NCBI RefSeq assembly: GCF_019916025.1
Contig: NZ_CP079737.1
Coordinates: forward strand, 2,418,001-2,482,000
Length of the DNA stretch: 64,000 bases
Direction of reading: 5' to 3'
Source of the DNA: Paraclostridium bifermentans
GTDB lineage: Bacteria; Bacillota; Clostridia; Peptostreptococcales; Peptostreptococcaceae
Below are positions 17,738 through 26,563 of this stretch, in pieces. Each line of letters begins with the position of its first letter. Position 1 is the stretch's first letter. Both the position numbers and the translations under genes were made by a program. The notes under the pieces were generated by a model. It was not told the origin of the DNA. It worked only from the letters and a program-made list of their open reading frames with translations, and did not search any database.

Positions 17738-19144
17738 TTTAATCTTATTTTGTTTTTTTCTACTTATTTTATTCCATTGATATTTTCTTTTTCTATATCC
17801 AATAAATCCTGTTATCCTATACCATGAACATAGTTGCCTATACCCAAAACTTTCAAGAAATGCAAATAACATGAGCTTTAATAAAGTTGATAATTTTAAA
17901 ATATATTTAAACATGTAGTTTTCAAGTATTATCGCTGTCAAAGAAATTATTACACTATAAAAAATATATATAAATAAAAAAGTGATTAAAAATTTTAAAT
18001 TAAGTAATCCACTAAAATACGATATTAAAATTATAATTAAACCAAAAACATCAATTATACATGAAAACATTTCATACACAACAAAGTAAAGAAAAGAAAA
18101 AATACCTACTAATCCATATTTAGGATTTAAAAATATGTATCTATGACTATTTAAACTAGTTATTAGACCTATATGCCATCTTCTTCTTTGCCCTTTTAAA
18201 TCCTTAAGTTTTTCCGGAACTTGTGACCAACATATAGCTTTGTATTCATATTTAATTTTATATTTAATCTTATTTTTCCTATAAAAAGAATGAAGTTTTA
18301 CCACAAGGTCCATATCTTCCCCTACAGTGTCTGTATCATATCCACCTACATTTAAAACTGCATTTTTTTTAAATAGCCCAAACGCTCCTGATATTATTAA
18401 ATTTCCATTAAAACTATTAAACCAAACCCTTGTTGTTAAAAACACTCTATAATATTCTATTGTTTGAAATATTGTAAGAATCTTTTTAGGTGGCATTACT
18501 TTAATAACTTGGCCTTTGTCTAAAACAACTTGATTGGCTACTTTTATACTTCCTCCTACAGCTATAGTTGTATCATCTTCCATAAACGGCATAACTATAT
18601 TACTAATTGAATCACGTTGTAAAATTGAATCTGCATCTAAAGAAACAAACAATGGATATTTAGATACATTTATGCCCATATTTAATGCATCTGCTTTTCC
18701 TCCATTTTCTTTTTTTACCAATATCAACTTTATACCATCTTTGATATAACCTTCATATATAAATTGTTCATTTTTACATTTAACCAATCTTCTTATAGGT
18801 CTTGGAACTTTTTTTAATTCAAATTTATTTATTAATTTATTAGAAGTATCATCATTTGATCCATCATCTATAACTACAATTTCATATTCTGGGTAATCTA
18901 CATACGACAACGATTCAATACAATCACAAATTGTTTCTTCCTCATTATATGCTGGAACTAATATGGAAACAGGTACATAGTTATCTGTGCTTTTCAGTGA
19001 AAGTTCGTTTAAATACATTTTATTACGTTTATCTTCATTTAAATTTAAAATAGCAAATATAGTAGATATAAAAAATACTATAGCGTAAATAAACATATAA
19101 TATAAAAAGAACACATTTAAATAATCTACGAATAATCTTAACAT
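17735..19144 (-). CDS. Processive GT2 glycosyltransferase of the CotH/VTC cluster
   Basis: This 469-aa membrane synthase has an N-terminal helix (about 11-32), a family-2 catalytic domain and three or four C-terminal helices. The motifs are VIDDGSNDDT, SLDADSIL (DxD), GEDMDL and QRRRW (QxxRW), as in hyaluronan/PNAG/cellulose-type processive enzymes. It is distinct from the GT2 at 5994 and has no PilZ domain. Its ATG overlaps the stop of the HEAT-repeat gene (ATGTTAA), so translation is coupled. It is the last gene of a six-gene cluster and the likely polymerase; the sugar is unknown. Confidence 0.85.
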   Translation of the reverse strand: MLRLFVDYLNVFFLYYMFIYAIVFFISTIFAILNLNEDKRNKMYLNELSLKSTDNYVPVSILVPAYNEEETICDCIESLSYVDYPEYEIVVIDDGSNDDTSNKLINKFELKKVPRPIRRLVKCKNEQFIYEGYIKDGIKLILVKKENGGKADALNMGINVSKYPLFVSLDADSILQRDSISNIVMPFMEDDTTIAVGGSIKVANQVVLDKGQVIKVMPPKKILTIFQTIEYYRVFLTTRVWFNSFNGNLIISGAFGLFKKNAVLNVGGYDTDTVGEDMDLVVKLHSFYRKNKIKYKIKYEYKAICWSQVPEKLKDLKGQRRRWHIGLITSLNSHRYIFLNPKYGLVGIFSFLYFVVYEMFSCIIDVFGLIIILISYFSGLLNLKFLITFLFIYIFYSVIISLTAIILENYMFKYILKLSTLLKLMLFAFLESFGYRQLCSWYRITGFIGYRKRKYQWNKISRKKQNKIK

Positions 19145-20274
19145 TGATATTCTACCTCTATCTCCTCTAATTTTTCTAAATACTCTTCGTATGATATCTT
19201 GTTGTCCATAAACATTGCATAGAAAAGTATATCTTTTGCATATTTATCATCATTTTCCAATATATAATTTATTAAATCTTTATCACCAAATTTTAATATG
19301 CTTATTGCAGAGTTATATCTAACATACCAATTTTTATCATTTATACTTTTTAAAAGAGCTTGTTCACTAAGCTCACACTTATAATTTTTTAAAGCGCTAG
19401 CACATACAGCCCTATACTCCCAATCTCCATTTTTTAAGAATTCAATGATTATATACTTACATTCATCATATTTTATAATAGTAAAATATTTTACTATACT
19501 TATATTAATCTCTTTGCTTATATTATCTTTTAATATATTTAATAGTTCTTCTTTTACAAACGTAGTTTTATTATTTTTAAAATGTTCAACAATTACTTTT
19601 TGAAAGCTTTCATTAAACTCTTTTAAATCATTTATCAAATATTTATCTAATTCACTTTTGTCTCCTCCAAATTGATTTATTATATCTGTGAAAACTTTAT
19701 TATTTATATATTTTTCTTCTTTAGATACATATTCAATAGCACTTTTCAATGTATTTATATTTCCTATTTTCGATATTGATTCTAATGCTGCTACCCTCAG
19801 ATATATAGACTTAGTATTTATACAACTAAGCAAAAACTCACTTATTTCATAGTTGCTAAGCTTGTATTCTCCTAGATTTATAGTCATATATGTTTTTAAT
19901 GTATTATCCTTTAATTTATGCTTTAAAACGTATCTATTTACTATATCTTCGAAATTCTCCATATAAGTTTTTGTATATTTATGATTATTTATATCTTTAT
20001 TAAAAACTTCTATAGTATTATTAAAAACCTTAATATATGGTCTATATTTTAATTTTTCTATAACATATGATATATCCATTTTGGATATATCAGTTCCATT
20101 TTTTACACAACTCAATTGTTTTAAAATTTCAGCTTCAAACTTTGGCTTTATAGCTTTTACTTTTTTAAAAAATCTAAAGTTTAAAATATCTTTTGCTATC
20201 ATATAAATAACAGCACAAGCTATTATATAAATAAAAAAGCTCAGTACTAAATATATATCAACTATATTTTTCAT
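19138..20274 (-). CDS. Membrane-anchored HEAT-repeat protein
   Basis: This 378-aa protein has one N-terminal membrane helix (about 7-28) followed by a helical solenoid in the cytoplasm. Repeats are visible as SIYLRVAALESISKIGNINTLKSAIEY, NGDWEYRAVCASALKNYKCELSEQALLKSI and KNWYVRYNSAISILKFGDKDLINYIL, which are HEAT/PBS-lyase-type. Such proteins act as scaffolds. Its place immediately before, and overlapping, a GT2 synthase suggests it holds or regulates that enzyme. No catalytic motif is seen. The assignment rests on repeat pattern, not on a named family. Confidence 0.7.
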   Translation of the reverse strand: MKNIVDIYLVLSFFIYIIACAVIYMIAKDILNFRFFKKVKAIKPKFEAEILKQLSCVKNGTDISKMDISYVIEKLKYRPYIKVFNNTIEVFNKDINNHKYTKTYMENFEDIVNRYVLKHKLKDNTLKTYMTINLGEYKLSNYEISEFLLSCINTKSIYLRVAALESISKIGNINTLKSAIEYVSKEEKYINNKVFTDIINQFGGDKSELDKYLINDLKEFNESFQKVIVEHFKNNKTTFVKEELLNILKDNISKEINISIVKYFTIIKYDECKYIIIEFLKNGDWEYRAVCASALKNYKCELSEQALLKSINDKNWYVRYNSAISILKFGDKDLINYILENDDKYAKDILFYAMFMDNKISYEEYLEKLEEIEVEYQC

Positions 20275-20287
20275 AAAATTTTCCTCT

Positions 20288-22354
20288 TTACTTTTTTAAC
20301 TCATCTTTAACTATATAATAAGATTGCTTTAAACGCTCATGATACTCAGGTACATTCCATCCCTTTAAATTGTACGCTTTACTATTTAATCTATTTATAG
20401 TGTTATTCTCTTCTTTTTCAGTTACTCCTATATTTATAGCATTTATTCTTAGAGGCTTCGTCTTAAATTCTTTATAAAAATCATCTTGAATTTGTTTTGT
20501 TGAAGGATCCATAAAGTTTATAAGACCCCATGGTATACGCACCTCTACATAATGGTCTCCTATATAATAATCTGTAGCTGAATTATAGTTTTTGCTATTA
20601 GGATTTCCATTGCCTTTAGTTAATTTGCCAGTCTCATAACTTATTTTATTTAATGTCTCATTCAATGATTTTACATACATCTTAGGTCTTATATCCATAT
20701 AAATAGGTGAGAAATAGTCCATATCAGGTGTATTTTTTATTAAATCTGGTCGTTGTTCATAAAGTGTTTTGTTTTCATAAAAGTTAAATCTATTATAATA
20801 TTCATGTACTGATACCATCGAATTATTATTATCATTTATACTAATTATAAAATCTACGGGTTTATCAAATTTTAGATTATACTGAGTACTTTTATTTGAT
20901 CCTGACTTAGGAGTTACATCTAAATCTATATATAATCCTTCTTTCTTTAAATTTAGTTTTCTTTGTGACTTAACCATTAAATATAGATACTTATCATCAC
21001 TTTTTGCATGTAAACTTAATTTATCATTTTGACTTAAAATATCACTATCATTCCAATCACTTAAGCTATCATCCGGGTATGGAGTTTCATTTGCTTTACC
21101 TGGCTCAAAGTCCATAAGCCCAAAACTTTGACTATATGTTTGTGCATCACTCCAATAAGCTGATCTATCTAAGATTTTGCTATCTTTAGTATTCCATGAC
21201 GAAGATGCCCAGCTATCTTGAAACTCAAATATAAAGCATCCTGAAATTCCCGATTTTTTTATAGCCCTATATGTACTAACTAAAGCTTTACCCTGTTCCT
21301 GCTCAGTAATATAGCCTTTGTTAACGTCTTTATTAAAATCTCCACCTGCCCTGCTTGATGGGACACCCATTTCTCCGATTATAACCGGTATTTTATAATG
21401 ATCATTAATTTTTTTAAAGTATTCATCCATATTATCCTGATATTCTTTTAAATCCGTAAAAGATGGATATATATTGTAACTAGCAACTATACCTGTTTTT
21501 AGAGATCTTGTCCTTTTTATATTACTAACATCTACAAAGTTTTTTATTTCTTTTTCATCTTTACTCGATTTGTTATTGATTATATTTGATGGAGATGTAC
21601 CTATAAAACTTATTAAACTTTGTTTTTTGTATTTTGCAAATTCATATTTAGTTAAATAATCTCCCATACTAGCTAGGTATGATTCAAATGAAGATGCATC
21701 TTTATTTGTATACATATATTTCCCATTGTATGGAGATTTTTGGTTCATTATATCTGCATATATTATGTCATGCTTTGCAAATTCAATTCCTACGCTATAC
21801 CCAATAACATATTTTGATACATCTGTCTTATATCTTTCAAATATATCTGATTTTTTTAAATTATTTAAATTCCCATGCACAGAATCTATTGCAATTTTAA
21901 TATTATTTTTAAATGCTTCAGATGCAGTTTTCCCTTCAGGATCTTTACCATTTTTAAGCAATTTTTCATCAAAGTAAATTCCTTGCATTAAGTATATAGG
22001 ATTCTTTTTATCTTTATTGAATTTATGTAGCGCATCGTAAAAACTAGCATCCATTGTATGAGAAACCTTTATACAGTTAGCCCCCATATCATAAATATAA
22101 CTTATCCATCTTAAATATTCTTCTTCACTTATCATATTTTCACTTGAAAATACACCAGGTTTAGTAGAATTCAAATCTACACCTACAATTTTTAAATTTC
22201 TCCATCTATCATTCTTAGCTATATAAATATCTTTTCCTTTAGTTTTTATAAAATAAGTTTTATTTTTTGCCAAAACATCATTGGATATAAAGTTTCCAAA
22301 TTCAACTATACCTATTAAAAATATTAATATACAAATAGTTAAAAACTTCTTCAT
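20288..22354 (-). CDS. Secreted glycoside hydrolase-like protein with C-terminal beta domain
   Basis: This 688-aa protein has a signal peptide (about 1-29), a TIM-barrel region (about 50-420) and a C-terminal beta-rich domain (about 435-680). Barrel landmarks are KIVGVDLNSTKPGVF, MGANCIKVSHTM, YVIGYSVGIEF (possible acid/base Glu), IVASYNIYPSF and VPVIIGEMGVPSS-type IIGEMGVP (probable nucleophile Glu), as in clan-A GH2/GH5 enzymes. The C-terminal part (KLSLHAKSDDKYLYLMVKS...IDLDVTPKSG) resembles carbohydrate-binding or family-9-like modules. It may trim, release or bind the polymer made by the cluster's GT2. The exact GH family is not certain. Confidence 0.65.
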   Translation of the reverse strand: MKKFLTICILIFLIGIVEFGNFISNDVLAKNKTYFIKTKGKDIYIAKNDRWRNLKIVGVDLNSTKPGVFSSENMISEEEYLRWISYIYDMGANCIKVSHTMDASFYDALHKFNKDKKNPIYLMQGIYFDEKLLKNGKDPEGKTASEAFKNNIKIAIDSVHGNLNNLKKSDIFERYKTDVSKYVIGYSVGIEFAKHDIIYADIMNQKSPYNGKYMYTNKDASSFESYLASMGDYLTKYEFAKYKKQSLISFIGTSPSNIINNKSSKDEKEIKNFVDVSNIKRTRSLKTGIVASYNIYPSFTDLKEYQDNMDEYFKKINDHYKIPVIIGEMGVPSSRAGGDFNKDVNKGYITEQEQGKALVSTYRAIKKSGISGCFIFEFQDSWASSSWNTKDSKILDRSAYWSDAQTYSQSFGLMDFEPGKANETPYPDDSLSDWNDSDILSQNDKLSLHAKSDDKYLYLMVKSQRKLNLKKEGLYIDLDVTPKSGSNKSTQYNLKFDKPVDFIISINDNNNSMVSVHEYYNRFNFYENKTLYEQRPDLIKNTPDMDYFSPIYMDIRPKMYVKSLNETLNKISYETGKLTKGNGNPNSKNYNSATDYYIGDHYVEVRIPWGLINFMDPSTKQIQDDFYKEFKTKPLRINAINIGVTEKEENNTINRLNSKAYNLKGWNVPEYHERLKQSYYIVKDELKK

Positions 22355-22369
22355 TTAATTTCACTCCTA

Positions 22370-23881
22370 TTAAATAGACCACTTACTTAAGGTGTTTATA
22401 TTTTGATCCATCCACTTACCTCTATTTTTTATAAAACTTTTCATTAAGTTCAATTCTTCTTCATATGATTTAGCTTTGCCTTCTGTAGATTTTACTAAAT
22501 GAGCATGTTTATCTAAGAACTCAATATATTCTTGTGGCGTTTTTATATTCGAATCACTAAATAAATCTGAACTATTCTCCTCAAATACCTCTGCTTGATT
22601 ACATAGTTTGATTGGCCATTTATTAAAATTTCTTTCAATTGATTTTCCTAATTTTTTTTGGTTTTTATCTATTTCCTTTATCAAATATTCATCACTTAAA
22701 TAAGTTTTTCTCAGTTCTTTGTATCTATTTATAACTTTATTAGCAAATAATTTATCTTCAATTAATCTATCAAACCAAGGTCTTTGATTCATAAAAAAAC
22801 CTTTATAGTCATATGGCTGTCCTATATCTTCAGTATGATTTCCTAATGATTGATTGAAATCCCAAACTGGACCAGCTTTCAGTTTTCCATTATAGTCCTT
22901 ATACATATATGTACTATAAATTCCAGCATCAGTATTTTTAAAAAATTCATTAATTATATAAAAATCAACAAATGAATCATCATCAATATATTTTTTATAT
23001 CCTACATCTGGATCATTAAATTTATCAGAATAAAGCATTCTTTCAAATTTACTTATATATTTTTGTATGTATCGGTATTTCCCGGGTGTTAAATCTTTTT
23101 TAGGATATTCAATGTTTAATCCATTATTATATAATGAAATTTCTTTCCCATAACTATCAACTTCTATATCTCCTTCTTTTTGTCTATTTTTAGCCAATAT
23201 AAAACTAGTATCTTTTCTTCCCTCTATAGTTTTAGTTATATCTACTCTGTCTTCTCCTCTGTTGATTTTTTCAATCATCATATATACACCTTGATAATTA
23301 GAATCATCTATATTAAGGCTTTTGTTATCTACTAAAAACACTTCACAAAATTTTACTCTAGGTGCATATCCCATTATTTTGCTAGATGTTTCTAATGCTA
23401 TATAATTTCTCATTAAAGATTTATCCGCAAAAGGTGCGTTTAACACCCATTCAGAATCCCTTGGCATTCCTAGTAAACTTTTTTCTTTCTCCCCACCTTT
23501 TTTATCCATAAGTTTTATTATGTATTGTTTTTTAGGGTACTTACTAGTACTATTTCCTCTTATTTTAAAACTCGCTCTACTTGTTAGGTTGGGTGTATCA
23601 CTTAATCTATTTAATCCTGATTTATTATCATAAATTTGAATTTCTCCAACAGTTTTATCTTCTCTTTTGATAGTGTTTCCATCTGTATCAATCAAAACTA
23701 TAGGTAAGTTGTAATCTTTGCTTATTTTACTTTCTTGCTGGTATGTTTTGAAGTTTTTTTGTTTAACTTTTTCGAATTCTTTTTGTGATAATTCTTTTAT
23801 ATAACTTAGGTTTGCTACTATTAATAATGTTAAAAATAAAAAAGCAATTGCTACAAAACTTTTAAATATATCTTTTTTCAT
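22370..23881 (-). CDS. CotH-family atypical protein kinase, membrane-anchored
   Basis: This 503-aa protein has an N-terminal membrane helix (about 9-27) and an extracellular CotH domain. Family landmarks are ASFKIRGNSTSKYPKKQYIIKL, WVLNAPFADKSLMRNYIALE, GVYMMIEKINRGEDRVDI and DFYIINEFFKNTDAGIYSTYMYKD...GPVWDFNQSLGN, where the last Asp matches the metal-binding position of CotH kinases. CotH of Bacillus phosphorylates spore-coat proteins. Here the protein is anchored and lies among polymer-synthesis genes, so its target may be a surface protein or polymer. The gene follows the DUF4956 gene by 10 bases. Confidence 0.85.
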   Translation of the reverse strand: MKKDIFKSFVAIAFLFLTLLIVANLSYIKELSQKEFEKVKQKNFKTYQQESKISKDYNLPIVLIDTDGNTIKREDKTVGEIQIYDNKSGLNRLSDTPNLTSRASFKIRGNSTSKYPKKQYIIKLMDKKGGEKEKSLLGMPRDSEWVLNAPFADKSLMRNYIALETSSKIMGYAPRVKFCEVFLVDNKSLNIDDSNYQGVYMMIEKINRGEDRVDITKTIEGRKDTSFILAKNRQKEGDIEVDSYGKEISLYNNGLNIEYPKKDLTPGKYRYIQKYISKFERMLYSDKFNDPDVGYKKYIDDDSFVDFYIINEFFKNTDAGIYSTYMYKDYNGKLKAGPVWDFNQSLGNHTEDIGQPYDYKGFFMNQRPWFDRLIEDKLFANKVINRYKELRKTYLSDEYLIKEIDKNQKKLGKSIERNFNKWPIKLCNQAEVFEENSSDLFSDSNIKTPQEYIEFLDKHAHLVKSTEGKAKSYEEELNLMKSFIKNRGKWMDQNINTLSKWSI

Positions 23882-23891
23882 AATATATCCC

Positions 23892-24560
23892 CTAACCTAT
23901 TGTCTCTCCATTTTGAGCAACTATATTTACAGTGCTAACCCCTTCTATACTATATAAGCTACCTATAATATTTTCATCTTCATTATTTTTAATTTTTATC
24001 TGATATATTATTTCTATATTGTCTCCTACTGAATTTTTAGCTCTTAATTGACTCCCTTTAAATGAGTTAAATACGCATCTCATAATCTCTTCTTCTTTTT
24101 CTCTTAAACCTCTTATTATTAATATATATCTGTCTTCTTTTCCAAATCCACTAAAACTAAACATAGATAAAACTGCAAATAAAAATAATGAACCTATAAT
24201 TGCTACCATATAATTTGAGCTACCTACACTAAGGCCTATTGCTATACACCAAAATATATAACCAGTATCTCTTGGGTCCTTTATTGCAGTCCTAAAACGA
24301 ACTATAGATAATGCCCCTACCATACCTAGAGATAAAGCTATATCACTACCAATAACTATCATTACCATAGTTGTAACTAAAGTAAGCATTACTAAAGATA
24401 CGTTAAATTTTCTATTGTACATAACTCCGCTAAATGTTATTTTGTATGTCCAAAATACTACTACCGATAGTAATAGTGCTATACACATTGTTTCCAATGC
24501 TCCAAAAGCTGTTATAGTTCCACTTTGGTTTGTTAAGTATTTGTATAATGTTTCCTTCAT
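23892..24560 (-). CDS. DUF4956 membrane protein
   Basis: This 222-aa protein has about four membrane helices in residues 20-135 and a cytoplasmic C-terminal alpha/beta domain (about 140-220, ILIIRGLREKEEEIMR...IIYQIKI). The signature LGMVGALSIVRFRTAIKDPRDTGYIFW is typical of DUF4956. The family is repeatedly found beside VTC-domain proteins and CotH, as here, but its activity is not known. A role as membrane partner or channel for the VTC protein is an inference from this pairing. It starts 12 bases after the VTC gene ends. Confidence 0.85.
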   Translation of the reverse strand: MKETLYKYLTNQSGTITAFGALETMCIALLLSVVVFWTYKITFSGVMYNRKFNVSLVMLTLVTTMVMIVIGSDIALSLGMVGALSIVRFRTAIKDPRDTGYIFWCIAIGLSVGSSNYMVAIIGSLFLFAVLSMFSFSGFGKEDRYILIIRGLREKEEEIMRCVFNSFKGSQLRAKNSVGDNIEIIYQIKIKNNEDENIIGSLYSIEGVSTVNIVAQNGETIG

Positions 24561-24572
24561 TCCACCACATCC

Positions 24573-25265
24573 TTATAATATATAATTTTCAAAAAACTGT
24601 CTTGAACTACAATACTTACTAAGAGATCTGTTTGTTGTATCTAAACCAGCTAAAGCTTGAGATATCCAACAAAACAATTCCCCATCAAATTTCACTTCTA
24701 AAACTGCATTATAATAGTCTACAATAGGTGTCATTAGTATATCTTCATTGAACATGTCAAAATCGAATTCATTAGACTTTATATCACTGTCCAATGTAAC
24801 TCGTATATTATTTTCATTATGTATATAAGCCCTTCTATTATAATCTACAAGTACTACTGGCCTATATTGACCTATAGTCATTATATTGTACGCGGATTTA
24901 GCTGTTTCATTTTCATAATTTAAAAGTACACTATAGTCTTTATTTATAAGAGCAATTGCATCTTCTCTACTTATAGTAGTTGTCTCTTTTCTTTGGCTTA
25001 CATTCATCTTTCGCTTTATTTCAAGTTTGACCTTATCTGTTTTAGTGTCATATATTCTCAACCTTATTTTCTTTCTTATCTCTTCTCCATTTACTTTTGC
25101 ATAATAATCATCATTGTTTAAACTATCAAAGTATAAGCTTCGTATACGATACCCATAACTTTTATTATTTGGATCGGGTGTTAATACCTCCTTAAAAAGT
25201 TCATTAACTTTGTAATAATCCATTTCACCTATTGGGTATTTAAGTTCTCTTCTATTTACTATCAA
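24573..25265 (-). CDS. VTC-domain (polyphosphate polymerase-like) protein
   Basis: This 230-aa protein consists of one VTC tunnel domain. The basic and acidic residues lining the tunnel are visible: NRRELKYPI near the start, YRIRSLYFDS, RKKIRLRIYD, KLEIKRK and VLVDYNRRAY, and a late AVLEVKFDG. In yeast Vtc4 this fold makes inorganic polyphosphate from ATP; bacterial single-domain members are often uncharacterised. It lacks SPX and membrane parts, and the adjacent DUF4956 protein may supply the membrane anchor. The start is TTG with a good AAGGAG site nine bases upstream; the nearby ATG is in a frame that stops at once. First gene of the cluster. Confidence 0.85.
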   Translation of the reverse strand: MIVNRRELKYPIGEMDYYKVNELFKEVLTPDPNNKSYGYRIRSLYFDSLNNDDYYAKVNGEEIRKKIRLRIYDTKTDKVKLEIKRKMNVSQRKETTTISREDAIALINKDYSVLLNYENETAKSAYNIMTIGQYRPVVLVDYNRRAYIHNENNIRVTLDSDIKSNEFDFDMFNEDILMTPIVDYYNAVLEVKFDGELFCWISQALAGLDTTNRSLSKYCSSRQFFENYIL

Positions 25266-25341
25266 ATTTCCATACTCCTTGCGTAGATTTTCCGGTTAAT
25301 ATATTCTATATTCTAGCACATCATGATATTTTATTATCTTT

Positions 25342-25358
25342 TTCGACATTACAGTCAA
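25342..25358 (-). promoter_or_regulatory. Spo0A-box heptamer beside a -35-like TTGACT
   Basis: On the minus strand TTGACT (25353-25358) is followed four bases later by a perfect TGTCGAA (25342-25348), about 80 bases before the VTC gene start. AT-rich -10 candidates follow downstream. Spo0A commonly acts from boxes overlapping or abutting the -35. The box is seen; regulation is inferred. Confidence 0.45.
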
Positions 25359-25554
25359 TATTGTACTTAGCTAATGGTAAAAAATAGTTTTATCTATTAT
25401 TCTAAGCTAGAATTATATATCTTTACTTAATTGATATACCCAATGTTAATTAAGTTCAATAAAGTTTTTAATTTCCTTTAACTGTAATCATATTTAAAAA
25501 TACTTTGGATATTACGTAAAATTATTCATAATTTGTGGATTTACTTTATATCGC

Positions 25555-25643
25555 AAAGAAGGGTGTAGGTAGTTGACTCTTAACACCAAAGTCTCTGACT
25601 TTTAAGTGTTTAAAATCAACTACCTACACCCTTATCCTTCTTT
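25555..25643. repeat. Long palindrome with 18-bp perfect arms
   Basis: Arms at 25559-25576 and 25616-25633 are perfect complements (AAGGGTGTAGGTAGTTGA). An inner 6-bp pair (AAAGTC/GACTTT), a 5-bp AACAC/GTGTT pair, and an outer AAAGAA/TTCTTT pair with a bulge extend it to a nearly 90-base hairpin. Neither side carries a clean T run, so it is not a standard terminator. It lies in the 449-base gap between the murR-like gene and the VTC cluster. The gap also holds the second palindrome at 25659-25705 and, near the VTC end, promoter-like sequence; otherwise I see nothing coding in it. Confidence 0.7.
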
Positions 25644-25658
25644 TCCACAATAAGCATA

Positions 25659-25705
25659 GGGATATAGTTGTATTTTGCTTGTGTATCAAAATACAACTAT
25701 ATTCC
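25659..25705. terminator. Strong hairpin after the murR operon (probable terminator)
   Basis: A perfect 16-bp stem (ATATAGTTGTATTTTG and its complement, 25662-25677 and 25687-25702) with a 9-base loop lies 10 bases past the murR-like stop. AGG/CCT pairs extend it. No long T run follows on the minus strand, so efficiency as an intrinsic terminator is uncertain, but position and stability favour an end-of-operon role. Confidence 0.55.
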
Positions 25706-25714
25706 TCTCTTTAC

Positions 25715-26560
25715 TTATAACTTTAAATCTTTTACTGCTTCTCTTGTTACTACTAATTTATTTTCTATTTCTTCGATATTTTCTTTAGCCATACCTATAA
25801 ATAGCATATCGATTATCGCAAGTTGAGATATTCTTGAGCTCATAGCTCCTTCTCTTAAAGATTTTTCTACATAAGGAACCTTTAACGTTATATCAGATAA
25901 ATCTTCCAACTTATTACTTATACTTGCCTTTGTTATACTTATCACTGGAACATTATTTTTATTTGCATTTTCTACACACTTTATTACTTCTTTTGTCGTT
26001 CCTGAATATGATATTGCAACTGCTACATCTTCAGGTTCCATTAAAATAGATGAAGTAATTTGTAAGTGAGTGTCCACATGTGCTATACATCTTTTATTTA
26101 TTCTACTTAATTTATAATAAAAATCTTGTCCTACTAACCCTGAAACTCCAACGCTATATACATATATATTCTTTGCTTTAGAAAGCAAATCTATCGCTTT
26201 TTCTAAATCTTCTTCTTGAATTAAATTTACAGTTTTATCCATAACTTTATCAATCGATTTTTTTATCCCATATATTATATCTGTTGTCTCAAGTTTTTTG
26301 TTTATATACTCAAAATCAGCTTTTTCTTTTATATCTCTTAAACTCATAGATAACTTTAACTTCATTTCATTTAAACTTTCAAATCCTAATTTTTTTGAAA
26401 ATCTAATCAATGTAGCTGCCGAAGTATTTGTTATTTCCCCTATTTCTTTAGCTGATAAATTAATTATACTCTCATTATTAGAAAGTAAATAGTCAGCTAT
26501 AAGCTTCTCGCTATCTGTAAAATCTTCATAATTTTGTTTTATATACTCTAAAATATTCAT
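25715..26560 (-). CDS. murR: MurR/RpiR-family transcriptional regulator
   Basis: This 281-aa protein has an N-terminal HTH_6 domain (about 1-75; IGEITNTSAATLIRFSKKLGFESLNEMKLKL) and a SIS sugar-phosphate-binding domain (about 120-250; NIYVYSVGVSGLVGQDFYYKL, VAVAISYSGTTKEVIKCV). It is the last gene of a MurNAc catabolic operon, so MurNAc-6-phosphate is the probable effector and the murQ promoter the probable target. Four bases separate it from mupG. A palindrome over the murQ -35 box is a candidate operator. Confidence 0.85.
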   Translation of the reverse strand: MNILEYIKQNYEDFTDSEKLIADYLLSNNESIINLSAKEIGEITNTSAATLIRFSKKLGFESLNEMKLKLSMSLRDIKEKADFEYINKKLETTDIIYGIKKSIDKVMDKTVNLIQEEDLEKAIDLLSKAKNIYVYSVGVSGLVGQDFYYKLSRINKRCIAHVDTHLQITSSILMEPEDVAVAISYSGTTKEVIKCVENANKNNVPVISITKASISNKLEDLSDITLKVPYVEKSLREGAMSSRISQLAIIDMLFIGMAKENIEEIENKLVVTREAVKDLKL

Positions 26561-26563
26561 AAC

